A DNA stretch of 64,000 bases. Origin: JAJZAM01 sp027391075. GTDB lineage: Bacteria; Actinomycetota; Acidimicrobiia; Acidimicrobiales; Palsa-688. Each line of letters begins with the position of its first letter. The stretch's first letter is position 1. The stretch lies in contig DAHYHI010000079.1 of assembly GCA_027391075.1 (NCBI GenBank), positions 1 to 64,000 on the forward strand, read 5' to 3'. Position numbers and translations under genes: made by a program. Of this stretch, positions 43,232 through 51,959 are shown piece after piece. The notes under the pieces were generated by a model. It was not told where the DNA came from. It saw only the letters and a list, made by a program, of their open reading frames with translations, and searched no databases.

Positions 43232-44587
43232 CTATGAGGGTTCTGTTAAGGCTGTCGGCGTCGCAGCAGAGACATCGCCGGCTCCGCCAGAGCGGTTGCG
43301 GCCTGCGCCTGGGTTGCGTTCCTCTTCGGGGGGATGGTCCTTGAACAGCTGCCACCACAGCCCGGCGTTTACGAGCTGCAGCGCAGCTGCCACCTCGAAG
43401 GGGAGGTTAAGGCTGATCTCGTCGAAGAGGTAGCCGGTGAGAAGAGGGCTCGACGACATCGCCAGCTGGCTGGGCAGGTTGGAGATCGCCGCTACGGCGG
43501 CACGCTCGTCTGGTTCTGCGAGGCCGAGGGTGTAGGACTGGCGCAGCGGAAGCGAGATCCTCTGGGTGACCATCCGCACTAGGTACACGGCGCCGGCCAG
43601 CTCGAAGTTGGGTGCGAGGACCATCGGTACGACAAGGAGCCCCTGGGCTGCGCGCATCACGGCGGACGTGCGCACAAGACCGTAACGGCGCGCCAAGCCC
43701 GAGGCAGACAGGCTGGAAGCCATGGTGAGCGCGTTGACGACCGAGTAGAGGACTCCCACCTCGGCAGCTCCTACCCCGTAGCGTCTGAAGAACCAGTAGG
43801 TGAGGAAGGGTCCGAGCATCCCGACGGCGGCCCCGTTGAAACTGTTGGTGATCCACAGTCGGTACACCAGCCATCCCGAGCGACGCGGCCAGTGCAGGTG
43901 GTGCTGGCCGGCTTTGCGAAGGGGCCGGGCGGGCTCGTCGAGACCGACGGCGATGAGTCCCGCAAGGCTAGAGACGACGGCTATCGCTACGAACGAGGCA
44001 CGGAAGGTGACGGTCGCCGCCGCTGCGTGCACGTGACTGGACGTGACGAGCAAAGCGAGAAGCCCGCCGGCGGTCGCTCCCCCAGAAGAAGCAAAGGCCA
44101 AGCGCCCGAACATCGAGTTTCGATGCTCGGGGGCGATGTTGTCGGTGGCGAACGCCGATTCTGCTGGCTGGTACGGGCCGACGGCGCCTGCACCTGCTCC
44201 GGCGCCGCGGCCGAAGCTTCCAAGGGCCCCTGCGAGGAACAGGACGGGGTGTATCGCCGTGATGGCGTACACGACAGCGGCTGCGGCAGTGAGAAGTGGC
44301 AGGCCCACCATGAAAGGCTTGCGGCCGATACGGTCAGCGCTCGCGCCGATGAGAGCTGACATCGCTGCAGACGCAAGAGACACTACGACCACGTAGAGCG
44401 AAATCTCGAGAGCGCTGAAACCCTCAAGAGCCAGGTAGATCGGCGTGACCACTCCAGCGAGCGCACGGCCGCAGCTCATGGCGACCCTGGCGACGAAGAT
44501 CAGGTCGAAGTTATGGTTCGTCCAAGCCGGGCGGATGCTCGGCGCGAACCGGCCCAACCGGCGACTGGGTGTTGTCTCGCTTTCCAA
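43232..44587 (-). CDS. Major facilitator superfamily transporter
   Basis: The product, about 451 residues, has 10-12 hydrophobic helices, with the MFS loop motif ASADRIGRKPFMVG after helix 2 (about 60-75) and a second half starting near FRASFVAIAVV. The substrate is unknown. The open frame continues upstream to 44779, but that part would overlap the divergent methyltransferase gene and has no hydrophobic or conserved content. I favour TTG 44587, preceded by AAGG and an A+T-rich promoter-like tract (GATAATTTAG). The start is uncertain. Confidence 0.75.
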   Translation of the reverse strand: MESETTPSRRLGRFAPSIRPAWTNHNFDLIFVARVAMSCGRALAGVVTPIYLALEGFSALEISLYVVVVSLASAAMSALIGASADRIGRKPFMVGLPLLTAAAAVVYAITAIHPVLFLAGALGSFGRGAGAGAGAVGPYQPAESAFATDNIAPEHRNSMFGRLAFASSGGATAGGLLALLVTSSHVHAAAATVTFRASFVAIAVVSSLAGLIAVGLDEPARPLRKAGQHHLHWPRRSGWLVYRLWITNSFNGAAVGMLGPFLTYWFFRRYGVGAAEVGVLYSVVNALTMASSLSASGLARRYGLVRTSAVMRAAQGLLVVPMVLAPNFELAGAVYLVRMVTQRISLPLRQSYTLGLAEPDERAAVAAISNLPSQLAMSSSPLLTGYLFDEISLNLPFEVAAALQLVNAGLWWQLFKDHPPEEERNPGAGRNRSGGAGDVSAATPTALTEPS

Positions 44588-44713
44588 GTTATTTACCCTT
44601 GCTAAATTATCACCTGGGGAGATTGTACGGGCCCCGACGCAACACGCGCCGGCCGGGTTCGTGCAGCCGGCTGGGTTGGGTGTATCGGGTGATCTGGATG
44701 CTAGGAATGGGCC

Positions 44714-45526
44714 ATGGTGAAGCTGTTGGGCGAGAGGCCCGTGGAAGGTTCGACCCCTGACTCCCTGCTGGCGTTGCACGCCGCCGGATACAGGGAGGTT
44801 CGCTCCAGGCTTGGCGACGGTATGATCCTCGACGCGGGCTGCGGGCTCGGGTTCGAAACGGTGTCGCTAGGCGGTCACGGCCGGACGGTAGTTGGCTTCG
44901 ACTACGACGCAGCGACCGCTGCGCAGGCCGGTTCCACTTTCGCTCGCGACGGCCTAAAGGTCGCCTGCTGCGACGCTGTGTCCACGTGCTTTCGCGATGG
45001 GAGCTTCGACTTCGTGTGCTCGTCGCATCTAATAGAGCACTTCAGGCGCCCCGAGCTACATGTAGCCGAGTTGGCGAGGATCCTGGGCAGGGATGGCAGC
45101 GCAATGATCCTCACGCCGAACAGGACTGCTGACTTCGAGAACCCATACCACCTACACCTATTCGACCGGGCTGAGCTGACTGAGACGCTTCGGGCCTTCT
45201 TCGAAGAGGTGTGGGTCGGCGGCCTGGACGGCTCGGATGCGGTGAAAGCCGATTTCGCCTCCCGGCGTCGAAGGGCTGAAAAGGTCCTCCGACTCGACTT
45301 CCTCGGACTGCGAAAGCGCATCCCGCACCGCTGGTACACGACCATCTACTCGGCTGCCCTGCCTCTGGTCTATCGCCTCATGGCTCGTAACGACAGCGGG
45401 GGAGCGACAGGGATTACAGCCGACGAGTTCAATGTGACCACCGACGTAGACGACACAACGCTGGTTCTCTTCGCTATTTGCAGCTCCCCGAGGCCATCGA
45501 AGAGAGCCCCAGAACCTCAACTCTAA
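44714..45526 (+). CDS. SAM-dependent methyltransferase, class I
   Basis: The 270-residue protein has the class I methyltransferase core: motif I ILDAGCGLGFETVSLGG (about 38-54), the acidic loop VVGFDYDAATAAQA, motif IV-like SFDFVCSSHLIEHF (about 98) and ILTPNR. The C-terminal half has no clear match to a named subfamily. Small-molecule, lipid or sugar targets are all possible. The start is ATG 44714 with TAGGA upstream. It is divergent from the MFS gene and converges with the hydrolase gene. Confidence 0.8.
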   Translation: MVKLLGERPVEGSTPDSLLALHAAGYREVRSRLGDGMILDAGCGLGFETVSLGGHGRTVVGFDYDAATAAQAGSTFARDGLKVACCDAVSTCFRDGSFDFVCSSHLIEHFRRPELHVAELARILGRDGSAMILTPNRTADFENPYHLHLFDRAELTETLRAFFEEVWVGGLDGSDAVKADFASRRRRAEKVLRLDFLGLRKRIPHRWYTTIYSAALPLVYRLMARNDSGGATGITADEFNVTTDVDDTTLVLFAICSSPRPSKRAPEPQL

Positions 45527-45541
45527 ACTTCAACTGCAAGG

Positions 45542-46399
45542 TTAGGGTTGAGGGTTATAGTGTGCCGGGTCACTGGCGGCTGGGAGCTTCCTTATGAGAT
45601 CGGCCACGATACCCGGGTGTGTCAGGTGCGCTCCGTGGCCGGTTCCGGGCACGCAGACTAGGTTGCCGTCGGGGAGGGCTTCGGCGAGGGCGTGGGCAGC
45701 GTCGCGCTGGTGGGCTCTGGAGTCACCTCCGTAGCCGACGGTGACCGGGACCTCTATAGCAGTCGCGTCGAAGACCGGCCCGTGTGAGAGATAGGCGAAG
45801 TCGGTTTGCAAGGTGACCCCTTCCGAGCGTCGAGCGGCGCGGGTAGCCGCCGGGAGCCTCTCCCACAGCTTGTCGCCGACCATGCGCCTCATGAACCACT
45901 CGGCGCGATCCTCGGGCGCTAGATCCCCCGCCGCCCCCCGGGAGGCTGTGTCGTCGGGCCAGAATGGCATCCACGGCATCGGGGCCTCCCAGATCAGGGC
46001 GGCACTGAAAACCCGGGGGTGGCTTTGTAGGGCCGCAAGGACAATGTCGCCACCGAGACTGTGGCCAAAGGCCACGACTGGACCCGGACCAGCGAGGTCG
46101 ACGAGGTCCTCCACTTGCGCAGCGAATGATTCGGGGGCCGCCAGACCGGCCGAATGCCCGTAACCGCGCCGGTCGTATGCGACCGCCTCCCACTCGGGGA
46201 GCTTGGCGATCAGCCGGGTGAAGCTCGTGGCTCGATCCATCGCTCCGTGCACCATTACCACGGTCCCGGCCGCGGTGTGGCCATCGCGCGCCGGGCGGCG
46301 CACGATGCGCATTCCCGCGAGCGGTTGCGCAGCCCGACGGTGGTTATCGGCGCGTCCCTCGGTCGAATGTTTTGGGCCCGTCGGCTCTGGAAGGCTCAC
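45542..46399 (-). CDS. Alpha/beta-fold hydrolase
   Basis: The 285-residue protein has an alpha/beta hydrolase fold: VVMVHGAMDRATSF with the oxyanion HG, AYDRRGYGHSAG, the nucleophile elbow GHSLGGD (Ser near residue 127) and the catalytic His in GTGHGAHLTHPG near 262. The first 30 residues are low-complexity, so the true start may be the ATG opening MRIVRRPARDG. Substrate unknown. It begins 3 bp after the EttA-like gene stop on the same strand and is probably co-transcribed with it. Confidence 0.83.
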   Translation of the reverse strand: MSLPEPTGPKHSTEGRADNHRRAAQPLAGMRIVRRPARDGHTAAGTVVMVHGAMDRATSFTRLIAKLPEWEAVAYDRRGYGHSAGLAAPESFAAQVEDLVDLAGPGPVVAFGHSLGGDIVLAALQSHPRVFSAALIWEAPMPWMPFWPDDTASRGAAGDLAPEDRAEWFMRRMVGDKLWERLPAATRAARRSEGVTLQTDFAYLSHGPVFDATAIEVPVTVGYGGDSRAHQRDAAHALAEALPDGNLVCVPGTGHGAHLTHPGIVADLIRKLPAASDPAHYNPQP

Positions 46400-46402
46400 C
46401 AG

Positions 46403-48091
46403 TCAGCGCGAGACGGGCTTGTAGCGAATCCTGTGCGGCTGGTCCGCCTCACCGCCCATGCGGCTGCGACGGTCTGCTTCGTAGTCGGAGAAGTTGCCCT
46501 CGAACCAGCGAACCTCCGAATCGCCCTCGAAGGCCAAGACATGGGTGGCTACCCGGTCGAGGAACCAACGATCGTGGCTGATGACCACGGCGCACCCCGA
46601 GAACCCGACCAGGGCATCCTCCAGCGCCCGCAGAGTGTCCACGTCCAAGTCGTTGGTCGGCTCGTCGAGTAGGAGGAGGTTCGCCCCTGAACGCAGGGTC
46701 TTGGCCAGATGGACCCGGTTTCGTTCGCCTCCGGAAAGATCGCCAACCTTCTTTTGCTGGTCGGATCCCTTGAAGCCGAAACTCGCTACGTAGGCCCGGC
46801 CGTGGAGCTCCCGTCCGCCGACCATAAGACGGTCCACGCCGTCTGCTACCTCCTCGAAGACCGTCTTGGAGGGGTCGAGGCTTGACCTCGACTGGTCGAC
46901 GTAAGCGAGGGTGACGCTGTCGCCGACACGAACCATGCCCGAGTCAGGAGTTTCGGCTCCGGATATGAGCCGGAAGAGGGTCGTCTTGCCCGCCCCGTTA
47001 GCGCCGACGACCCCGACGATTCCCCCGGGCGGCAGGCTGAAGGAAAGGCCGTCGATCAAAAGGCGCCCCTCGAAGCCTTTAGACAGGCCGTCTGCGTCGA
47101 CGACGAGATTCCCGAGACGGGGTCCTGGCGGGATAGTTATCTCCAAGCGCTCCGGGATCTTGCGCGACGCTGCTTCCTCGGCAGAGGCGGCCAGTTCGAG
47201 GTAGGAGGCCACGCGGGCCTTGCTTTTCGCCTGGCGGGCGCGAGGTGACATCCGGATCCATTCAAGCTCGCGCTCCAGCGTGCGCTTGCGGGCCTCGTCG
47301 GCTTTGTCTTCCTTGGCGAGACGTGCCTGCTTTTGCTCTAACCAGGACGAATAGTTGCCCTGCCAGGGGATCCCAGCACCCCGATCGAGCTCGAGGATCC
47401 ACCCAGCCACGTTGTCCAAGAAGTAGCGGTCGTGAGTGACCGCCACCACAGTGCCCGGGTAGTCACGCAACGTGCGTTCGAGCCAGGCGACCGACTCGGC
47501 GTCGAGATGGTTGGTCGGCTCGTCGAGCAAGAGCAGGTCGGGGCTCGCCAGTAGCAGGCGGCACAGCGCCACGCGCCGTCGCTCGCCGCCGGAGAGGTTG
47601 GCTACGGCAGCGTCAGGCGGGGGTAAGCGCAGAGCGTCCATAGCGATCTCCAGGCGACGGTCGAGCTCCCACGCTCCGATGGCGTCGATCCGCTCGCCGA
47701 GGTCAGCCTGCTCGGCGAGAAGCTTGTCGAAGTCGGCGTCGGCTTCGCCCATCGCTGCACAAACCTCGTCATATCTGGCCAGGAGATCCCTGGTGGCTGC
47801 GACTCCCATCGCCACGTTGGCGGCGACGTCGGTCGTGTCGTCGAGCTCGGGTTCCTGCGCCAGCAGGCCGACGCTGAAACCGGGTGTCAGACGGGCCTCG
47901 CCTGTGAAGCCGTCGTCGAGGCCGGCCATTATCCGAAGCAGCGAGGACTTGCCCGAACCGTTGGACCCTATGACGCCGATCTTGGCCCCAGGATAGAAGG
48001 AGAGGTTAATCCCGCGCAGGACCTCGCGGTCGGGGGGGTAGAAGCGCCTCAAGTCGCGCATCGTGAAAATGAACTGGGCTGGCACCCCCAC
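46403..48091 (-). CDS. ettA: ABC-F translational throttle ATPase
   Basis: The 562-residue protein has two soluble ABC cassettes: Walker A GSNGSGKSSL and GANGAGKTTL, signatures LSGGERRRVALCRLLL and LSGGERNRVHLAKTL, with Walker B LLLDEPTNHLD and LLLDEPTNDLD. A charged linker (about 245-300) and the MSPRARQAKSKAR block are typical of EttA. EttA binds the ribosomal E site and gates elongation according to the ATP/ADP ratio. It has no membrane part and is not a transporter. Confidence 0.92.
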   Translation of the reverse strand: MGVPAQFIFTMRDLRRFYPPDREVLRGINLSFYPGAKIGVIGSNGSGKSSLLRIMAGLDDGFTGEARLTPGFSVGLLAQEPELDDTTDVAANVAMGVAATRDLLARYDEVCAAMGEADADFDKLLAEQADLGERIDAIGAWELDRRLEIAMDALRLPPPDAAVANLSGGERRRVALCRLLLASPDLLLLDEPTNHLDAESVAWLERTLRDYPGTVVAVTHDRYFLDNVAGWILELDRGAGIPWQGNYSSWLEQKQARLAKEDKADEARKRTLERELEWIRMSPRARQAKSKARVASYLELAASAEEAASRKIPERLEITIPPGPRLGNLVVDADGLSKGFEGRLLIDGLSFSLPPGGIVGVVGANGAGKTTLFRLISGAETPDSGMVRVGDSVTLAYVDQSRSSLDPSKTVFEEVADGVDRLMVGGRELHGRAYVASFGFKGSDQQKKVGDLSGGERNRVHLAKTLRSGANLLLLDEPTNDLDVDTLRALEDALVGFSGCAVVISHDRWFLDRVATHVLAFEGDSEVRWFEGNFSDYEADRRSRMGGEADQPHRIRYKPVSR

Positions 48092-48209
48092 AGTCTCTCA
48101 CGCCGAGGGTCGACGCCTGTACCCCGGCGCTATGGAGCGCGTCGCCGTCGAGGAGCTCGCCGGGATTTGACTCGTTGCGGTCCTCGCCCCTAAGTTGGAC
48201 AGAGGTCAT

Positions 48210-48232
48210 ACCAAAATGGTCCACCTTTGGTG
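48210..48232. promoter_or_regulatory. Tandem ACC/GGT palindromes in the GH31 promoter
   Basis: ACCA-AAA-TGGT (48210-48220) and CACC-TTT-GGTG (48222-48232) are two inverted repeats whose centres are 12 bp apart. Between them TGGTCCACC offers a GGTC-ACC arrangement similar to the site at 51884. They lie 41 bp or more upstream of the GH31 ATG, beside TTGGAC (48195-48200), a possible -35 box. Confidence 0.45.
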
Positions 48233-48272
48233 CGGCTAGCATCCGAGTCGCACTTTCCCCAGGAGGCCAGCG

Positions 48273-50723
48273 ATGAGTGCCATACAACCTTCCAGCGCGA
48301 GTTCGAGTCCTCCCGCGTCAGCGGGTGACAGGCAGTTCCTGGTGAGGAGCATCGACGCTGTCAAGCTTGCCGAAAGCGGGGATGCCGTCGACGTGGATCT
48401 GACAGCGGTCGCCTATAGACATCTCGGCGTTGCGCGGGGGATCTTCACCGTCGAGCCCCCGGCAGAGCAGGGCCTTGAGCGTCTCCTGCCGAACGCCCCC
48501 GACTGGGGTGACGGCCACTCCTCCGGAGGGGGGACCGTGGCGGCCTCCGACACTCGCCGGGTGTCGATTAGGGTGCGGGCGGCCGGGCCGCGATGCCTGC
48601 GGATGACAGTCAACGCTGGCTCGGCTTGGACGCCGGCGGCAGACGGGGTCGACGACGGGATCGTCGTCGACCCGAACCCGATGGGTGCGGGCATAGAAGT
48701 CGCCGAGACCCCCGGCTACGTGGAAGTCCGAGGCCAAGGCGTTGCCTTGCGCTTGCACCGCCGGCCTTTCCGCCTAGAGCTGATCGGGGCGTCAGGAGTG
48801 CCCCTCGCGCGAAGCGGGGGTGGGCTACGCCAAGTCGCCGGATTGCCTCTCGTGCCGGCCATGTCCCTACTCGACGGCCGCCTGTCCATGAGCCTGGAGA
48901 TAGCGCCGGGAGAACTGCTGGCCGGGTTGGGAGAGCAGTTCACCTCTACCGTGCACAACGGTAGGAGCTTCGAGTTGATAGCCAACGACGCTCTCGGCGC
49001 CGGAACTGGCCTCACCTACAAAGCTGCACCCGTCATACACTCCTCGGCTGGCTACAGCCTGTTCGTCAACACGCCGGGACCTATGCGTGTCGACGTCGGA
49101 GCCACCTTCCCGTCGGTGCTGGAACTGGACAACGAGGAGGACCGCTTCGACTGCTTCTTCCTTGCCGCCGCGACCCTCAAGGAGCGTCTGACCGACTACA
49201 CAGCGATCACCGGACGGATGTCGGTGCCGCCGAGATGGGCTTTTGGGGTATGGATGTCGCGGTGCCGTTACCGCACGCGCTCCGAGCTCGAGTCGGTCGC
49301 CTCGAAGCTTCGTGAGACCGGCATGCCTTGCGACGTGTTGCACATCGACCCTGACTGGTTGGAACGCGACCTGCTCAACTGCGATTTCGTGTGGAGCGAC
49401 ACCAAATACCCCGATCCTGCCGGGATGGTCAAGTCTCTCGGCTCGCAAGGCTTTCGCCTGTCAGTTTGGGAACTTCCCTACCTTGACCCGGACTCGCCGG
49501 TCTTCGACGAAGCCGCCGATGCCGGTTTGCTCGTGACGGGCTCGGACGGCTCGCCCGCAGTGGTAGCCCGAACAATGTCGCGAGACGGCCGGCCCCGTCA
49601 CCTGGTGGACTTCTCCAACCCTGCGGCGCGTAACTGGTGGAAGGAAAAGAACAGGGGGCTGGCCGACCTGGGAGTGGCGGTCATCAAGTGCGACTTCGGC
49701 GAAGGTCTGCCCGACGACGCCATCATGTCGGACGGCCGGCGAGGTAGGGCGTGGCGCAACCTGTACCCGATGTGGTACAGCCGGACCGTCTCCGAGACCC
49801 TCGCCGAGCGTGACGGCTCCGAGGCCCTGGTTTGGAGCAGGAGCGGTTGGGCCGGCTCGCAACGGTACCCAGCCCAGTGGGGCGGAGACCCAGAGGCGAG
49901 CGTCGCCGGTCTAGCCGCTGAACTGAGAGCCGGTATCAGCTGGAGCTTGTCCGCTCCTGGGCTGTGGGCGCACGACATCGGAGGGTTCTACGGCGACGGA
50001 CCCAGCCCGGAGCTCTACGTGCGCTGGGCGCAGGTGGGTTGTCTGTCCCCGCTGTCGCGTTTCCACGGTCTACGCCCCAGGGAACCCTGGGAGTTCGGGC
50101 AGCGGGCTTTCTCGATCGTCCGGGACTTCGCCCGTCTGCGCTACCAGCTGCTGCCGTACCTTATGAGCGCCGCGGGCGAAGCGAGCCGTTTCGGCTGGCC
50201 CGTGCTGCGACCGTTGGCGCTCGAGTACCCCGACGAGAAGCTCCTGTGGCACGTGGATCACGAATACATGCTCGGGTCGGACCTTCTGGTGGTGGCAGTG
50301 CTCGACGAATCCCCCGACGTCGCCGCCGTGGACGTGGTCCTACCGCCCGGGCAGTGGGTGGACTTCTGGACCGGGGACGTGGCCAGCGGCCCGAGCCGGA
50401 CTCGCGTGGAGGTGCCCCTCGAACGCATACCTCTCTACGTGAGGGCGGGTACGGTCATCCCGATGGGGCCAGCCGCCAATCACACCGGCGAGATCGACCC
50501 CGCTCGGTGGGATCTGCACGTGTGGCCTGGTCCGGCGACCGTTACGACCGTCTACGACGGGGATCTCGCCCACCGCTACCGGCCCGACCCGGGCTCCCCG
50601 GACTGGCCCGCAGGGAGAGTCCTGTGTCGCGAGCCTGCTCGCAGGGCGGCGAAGGCTTACGTGCATCTTCCCGGCGGACGGGTGCAAGAGGTGCCTGCCG
50701 TGGCCGTGAGCGCGCAGTTCTAG
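48273..50723 (+). CDS. GH31 glycoside hydrolase, YicI-type alpha-xylosidase/alpha-glucosidase
   Basis: The 816-residue enzyme is a GH31 retaining alpha-glycosidase: an N-terminal beta domain (to about 320), a TIM barrel with the nucleophile in VIKCDFGEG (about residue 472) and the acid/base region in SRSGWAGSQRYPAQWGGD (about 525-540), then C-terminal beta domains. HIDPDWLE and the KCDFGE context resemble YicI alpha-xylosidases. I do not find the sulfonate-recognition pattern expected of a classic YihQ sulfoquinovosidase. No signal peptide is seen, so it acts inside the cell. AGGAGG precedes ATG 48273. It heads a sugar-acid cluster. Confidence 0.85.
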   Translation: MSAIQPSSASSSPPASAGDRQFLVRSIDAVKLAESGDAVDVDLTAVAYRHLGVARGIFTVEPPAEQGLERLLPNAPDWGDGHSSGGGTVAASDTRRVSIRVRAAGPRCLRMTVNAGSAWTPAADGVDDGIVVDPNPMGAGIEVAETPGYVEVRGQGVALRLHRRPFRLELIGASGVPLARSGGGLRQVAGLPLVPAMSLLDGRLSMSLEIAPGELLAGLGEQFTSTVHNGRSFELIANDALGAGTGLTYKAAPVIHSSAGYSLFVNTPGPMRVDVGATFPSVLELDNEEDRFDCFFLAAATLKERLTDYTAITGRMSVPPRWAFGVWMSRCRYRTRSELESVASKLRETGMPCDVLHIDPDWLERDLLNCDFVWSDTKYPDPAGMVKSLGSQGFRLSVWELPYLDPDSPVFDEAADAGLLVTGSDGSPAVVARTMSRDGRPRHLVDFSNPAARNWWKEKNRGLADLGVAVIKCDFGEGLPDDAIMSDGRRGRAWRNLYPMWYSRTVSETLAERDGSEALVWSRSGWAGSQRYPAQWGGDPEASVAGLAAELRAGISWSLSAPGLWAHDIGGFYGDGPSPELYVRWAQVGCLSPLSRFHGLRPREPWEFGQRAFSIVRDFARLRYQLLPYLMSAAGEASRFGWPVLRPLALEYPDEKLLWHVDHEYMLGSDLLVVAVLDESPDVAAVDVVLPPGQWVDFWTGDVASGPSRTRVEVPLERIPLYVRAGTVIPMGPAANHTGEIDPARWDLHVWPGPATVTTVYDGDLAHRYRPDPGSPDWPAGRVLCREPARRAAKAYVHLPGGRVQEVPAVAVSAQF

Positions 50724-50732
50724 GAGTCGTCC

Positions 50733-50769
50733 CTGGCCGAGTGCGCGGACGGCTCCGCCACTCGGCCAG
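50733..50769. terminator. Long bidirectional terminator hairpin
   Basis: CTGGCCGAGT (50733-50742) pairs with ACTCGGCCAG (50760-50769) over 10 bp. An inner GCGGA/TCCGC stem continues it around a CGGC loop, with one bulged base. It sits exactly between the convergent GH31 (+) and dehydrogenase (-) genes. Confidence 0.7.
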
Positions 50770-50792
50770 CTCGGTTACTCGGGCGGGTTGGT

Positions 50793-51821
50793 TCAGCGGG
50801 CGGGTTGGCGGTGCGCCCCGACAGCATGCCTCGCAGGTATCCCGTCGAGCACCGCTGCGATGTCAGAGGCCAGAGCAGCTGAGATCGCCTCTTGGGATTC
50901 GTTGGTGAGACCGGCCACGTGGGGGCTGAGTACCACCCTGTCGCAAGCTTCGAGACGCCCGATGGTGGGCGGTTCGGAGGCCCGGACGTCGAGACCCGCC
51001 CCGCCCAGGCGTCCCGATTCGAGGGAGTCGGCGAGGGCATCCTCGTCTATCAGACCGCCCCGTGACACATTTATCAGGTAGGAGCCCGATTTCATGTCAG
51101 CCAAGAATCCGGCGTCGACCATACGCTCGGTGTCGGGGGTCAAAGGCAGGTGCAGCGACACGACGTCGGCGGACGTGACGAGCTCTACCAGGCTGGTGGC
51201 CCTGGCGTCCACGCCTTTGGGCAGTGGAGTCCCCGGGTCCAGGACGGGGTCGTAGCCGACCACCCGCATCCCAAGCGCCGAGGCCAACGCGCTCAGCGCT
51301 CTGCCCGTAGCGCCGAGTCCAATCACCCCCCACGTCTTGCCGGCCAGCTCGGTGCCGTACCGGCGGTCCCAGACTCCTGAGCGCACCCGGGCGTCGTGGC
51401 CCACCACGTCCTTGGCAAGAGCGAGAGCGAACGCCAAGGTGTGCTCGGCGACGCTCTGGGCGTTCGCTCCGAGCGGGGCGACGACCACGACACCTAGCTC
51501 GTCGGCGGCGAGAAGGTCGATGTTGTCCAGGCCGACACCAGCCCGAGCGACGATCTTCAGCAGCGGAGCTGCCTCCAGGAGCCCGCGGTCCACCGATGTC
51601 CGGTTGCGGACCACCAGCGCCGAAGCGGAACGCACGGCATTGACGAGTCGATCACGGTCGGACCACAACTCGGCTTGCCGGCGGACCGCATGGCGAGCTG
51701 ACAGGTCTTCGAACGCGCCGCCCCAAACGTCTTCGGATATGACGACGGCCGGGTCAGTGTCGGGCCTGTGTGGGCCGGGCTGGTCCTGGCCAGCGGTCTC
51801 GTCTTGGTTGGCAGATGGCAT
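50793..51821 (-). CDS. D-isomer-type 2-hydroxyacid dehydrogenase (possible (S)-sulfolactate dehydrogenase)
   Basis: The product, about 342 residues, is an NAD-dependent 2-hydroxyacid dehydrogenase of the PGDH fold: VARAGVGLDNID, Rossmann loop GVIGLGATGRALS (about residue 200), the active-site Arg block INVSRGGLIDE and the His block LSPHVAGLTNES. Family members oxidise phosphoglycerate, glyoxylate-type acids or, as SlcC, (S)-sulfolactate. I start it at ATG 51821, with GGAG upstream; a longer frame to 51965 crosses the operator and overlaps the divergent gene. Context with a ComC-like dehydrogenase and SuyAB-like subunits favours sulfolactate, which is inference. Confidence 0.82.
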   Translation of the reverse strand: MPSANQDETAGQDQPGPHRPDTDPAVVISEDVWGGAFEDLSARHAVRRQAELWSDRDRLVNAVRSASALVVRNRTSVDRGLLEAAPLLKIVARAGVGLDNIDLLAADELGVVVVAPLGANAQSVAEHTLAFALALAKDVVGHDARVRSGVWDRRYGTELAGKTWGVIGLGATGRALSALASALGMRVVGYDPVLDPGTPLPKGVDARATSLVELVTSADVVSLHLPLTPDTERMVDAGFLADMKSGSYLINVSRGGLIDEDALADSLESGRLGGAGLDVRASEPPTIGRLEACDRVVLSPHVAGLTNESQEAISAALASDIAAVLDGIPARHAVGAHRQPAR

Positions 51822-51883
51822 CGCTTGGCTCCGTTTCTGATACCGCAGTAGCGTCGGAAGACGTGTAAAGGGGTTCCGGCATG

Positions 51884-51894
51884 AGGTCTGACCA
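51884..51894. promoter_or_regulatory. FadR-like operator AGGTCTGACCA in a divergent promoter
   Basis: AGGTCTGACCA matches the general FadR-class operator TGGTCnGACCA at all but the first base, and its core GGTC-T-GACC is a perfect palindrome. It lies in the 138-bp gap between the two divergent hydroxyacid dehydrogenase genes. The GntR regulator encoded at 59629 is the obvious candidate to bind it. A second, looser GGTC-containing stretch lies at about 51910-51922. Confidence 0.6.
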
Positions 51895-51959
51895 CTGTTA
51901 GACTTGCACGGTCGGATGGTCCTGTCAACCCGGGCCACGATCGCTAAAGGAGACCACAG

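Noticed and set aside
44740..44756. tRNA T-loop-like GGTTCGACCCC
   Set aside because: It is inside the methyltransferase coding sequence, and no acceptor or anticodon stems can be drawn around it.
44588..44779. N-terminal extension of the MFS protein at 43232
   Set aside because: It would overlap the divergent methyltransferase start and is Pro/Gly-rich, with no membrane or conserved content. A start at 44587 fits better.
50793..51821. Labelling this gene serA (phosphoglycerate dehydrogenase)
   Set aside because: It lacks the C-terminal ACT/regulatory domains typical of SerA in Actinobacteria and sits in a catabolic island.
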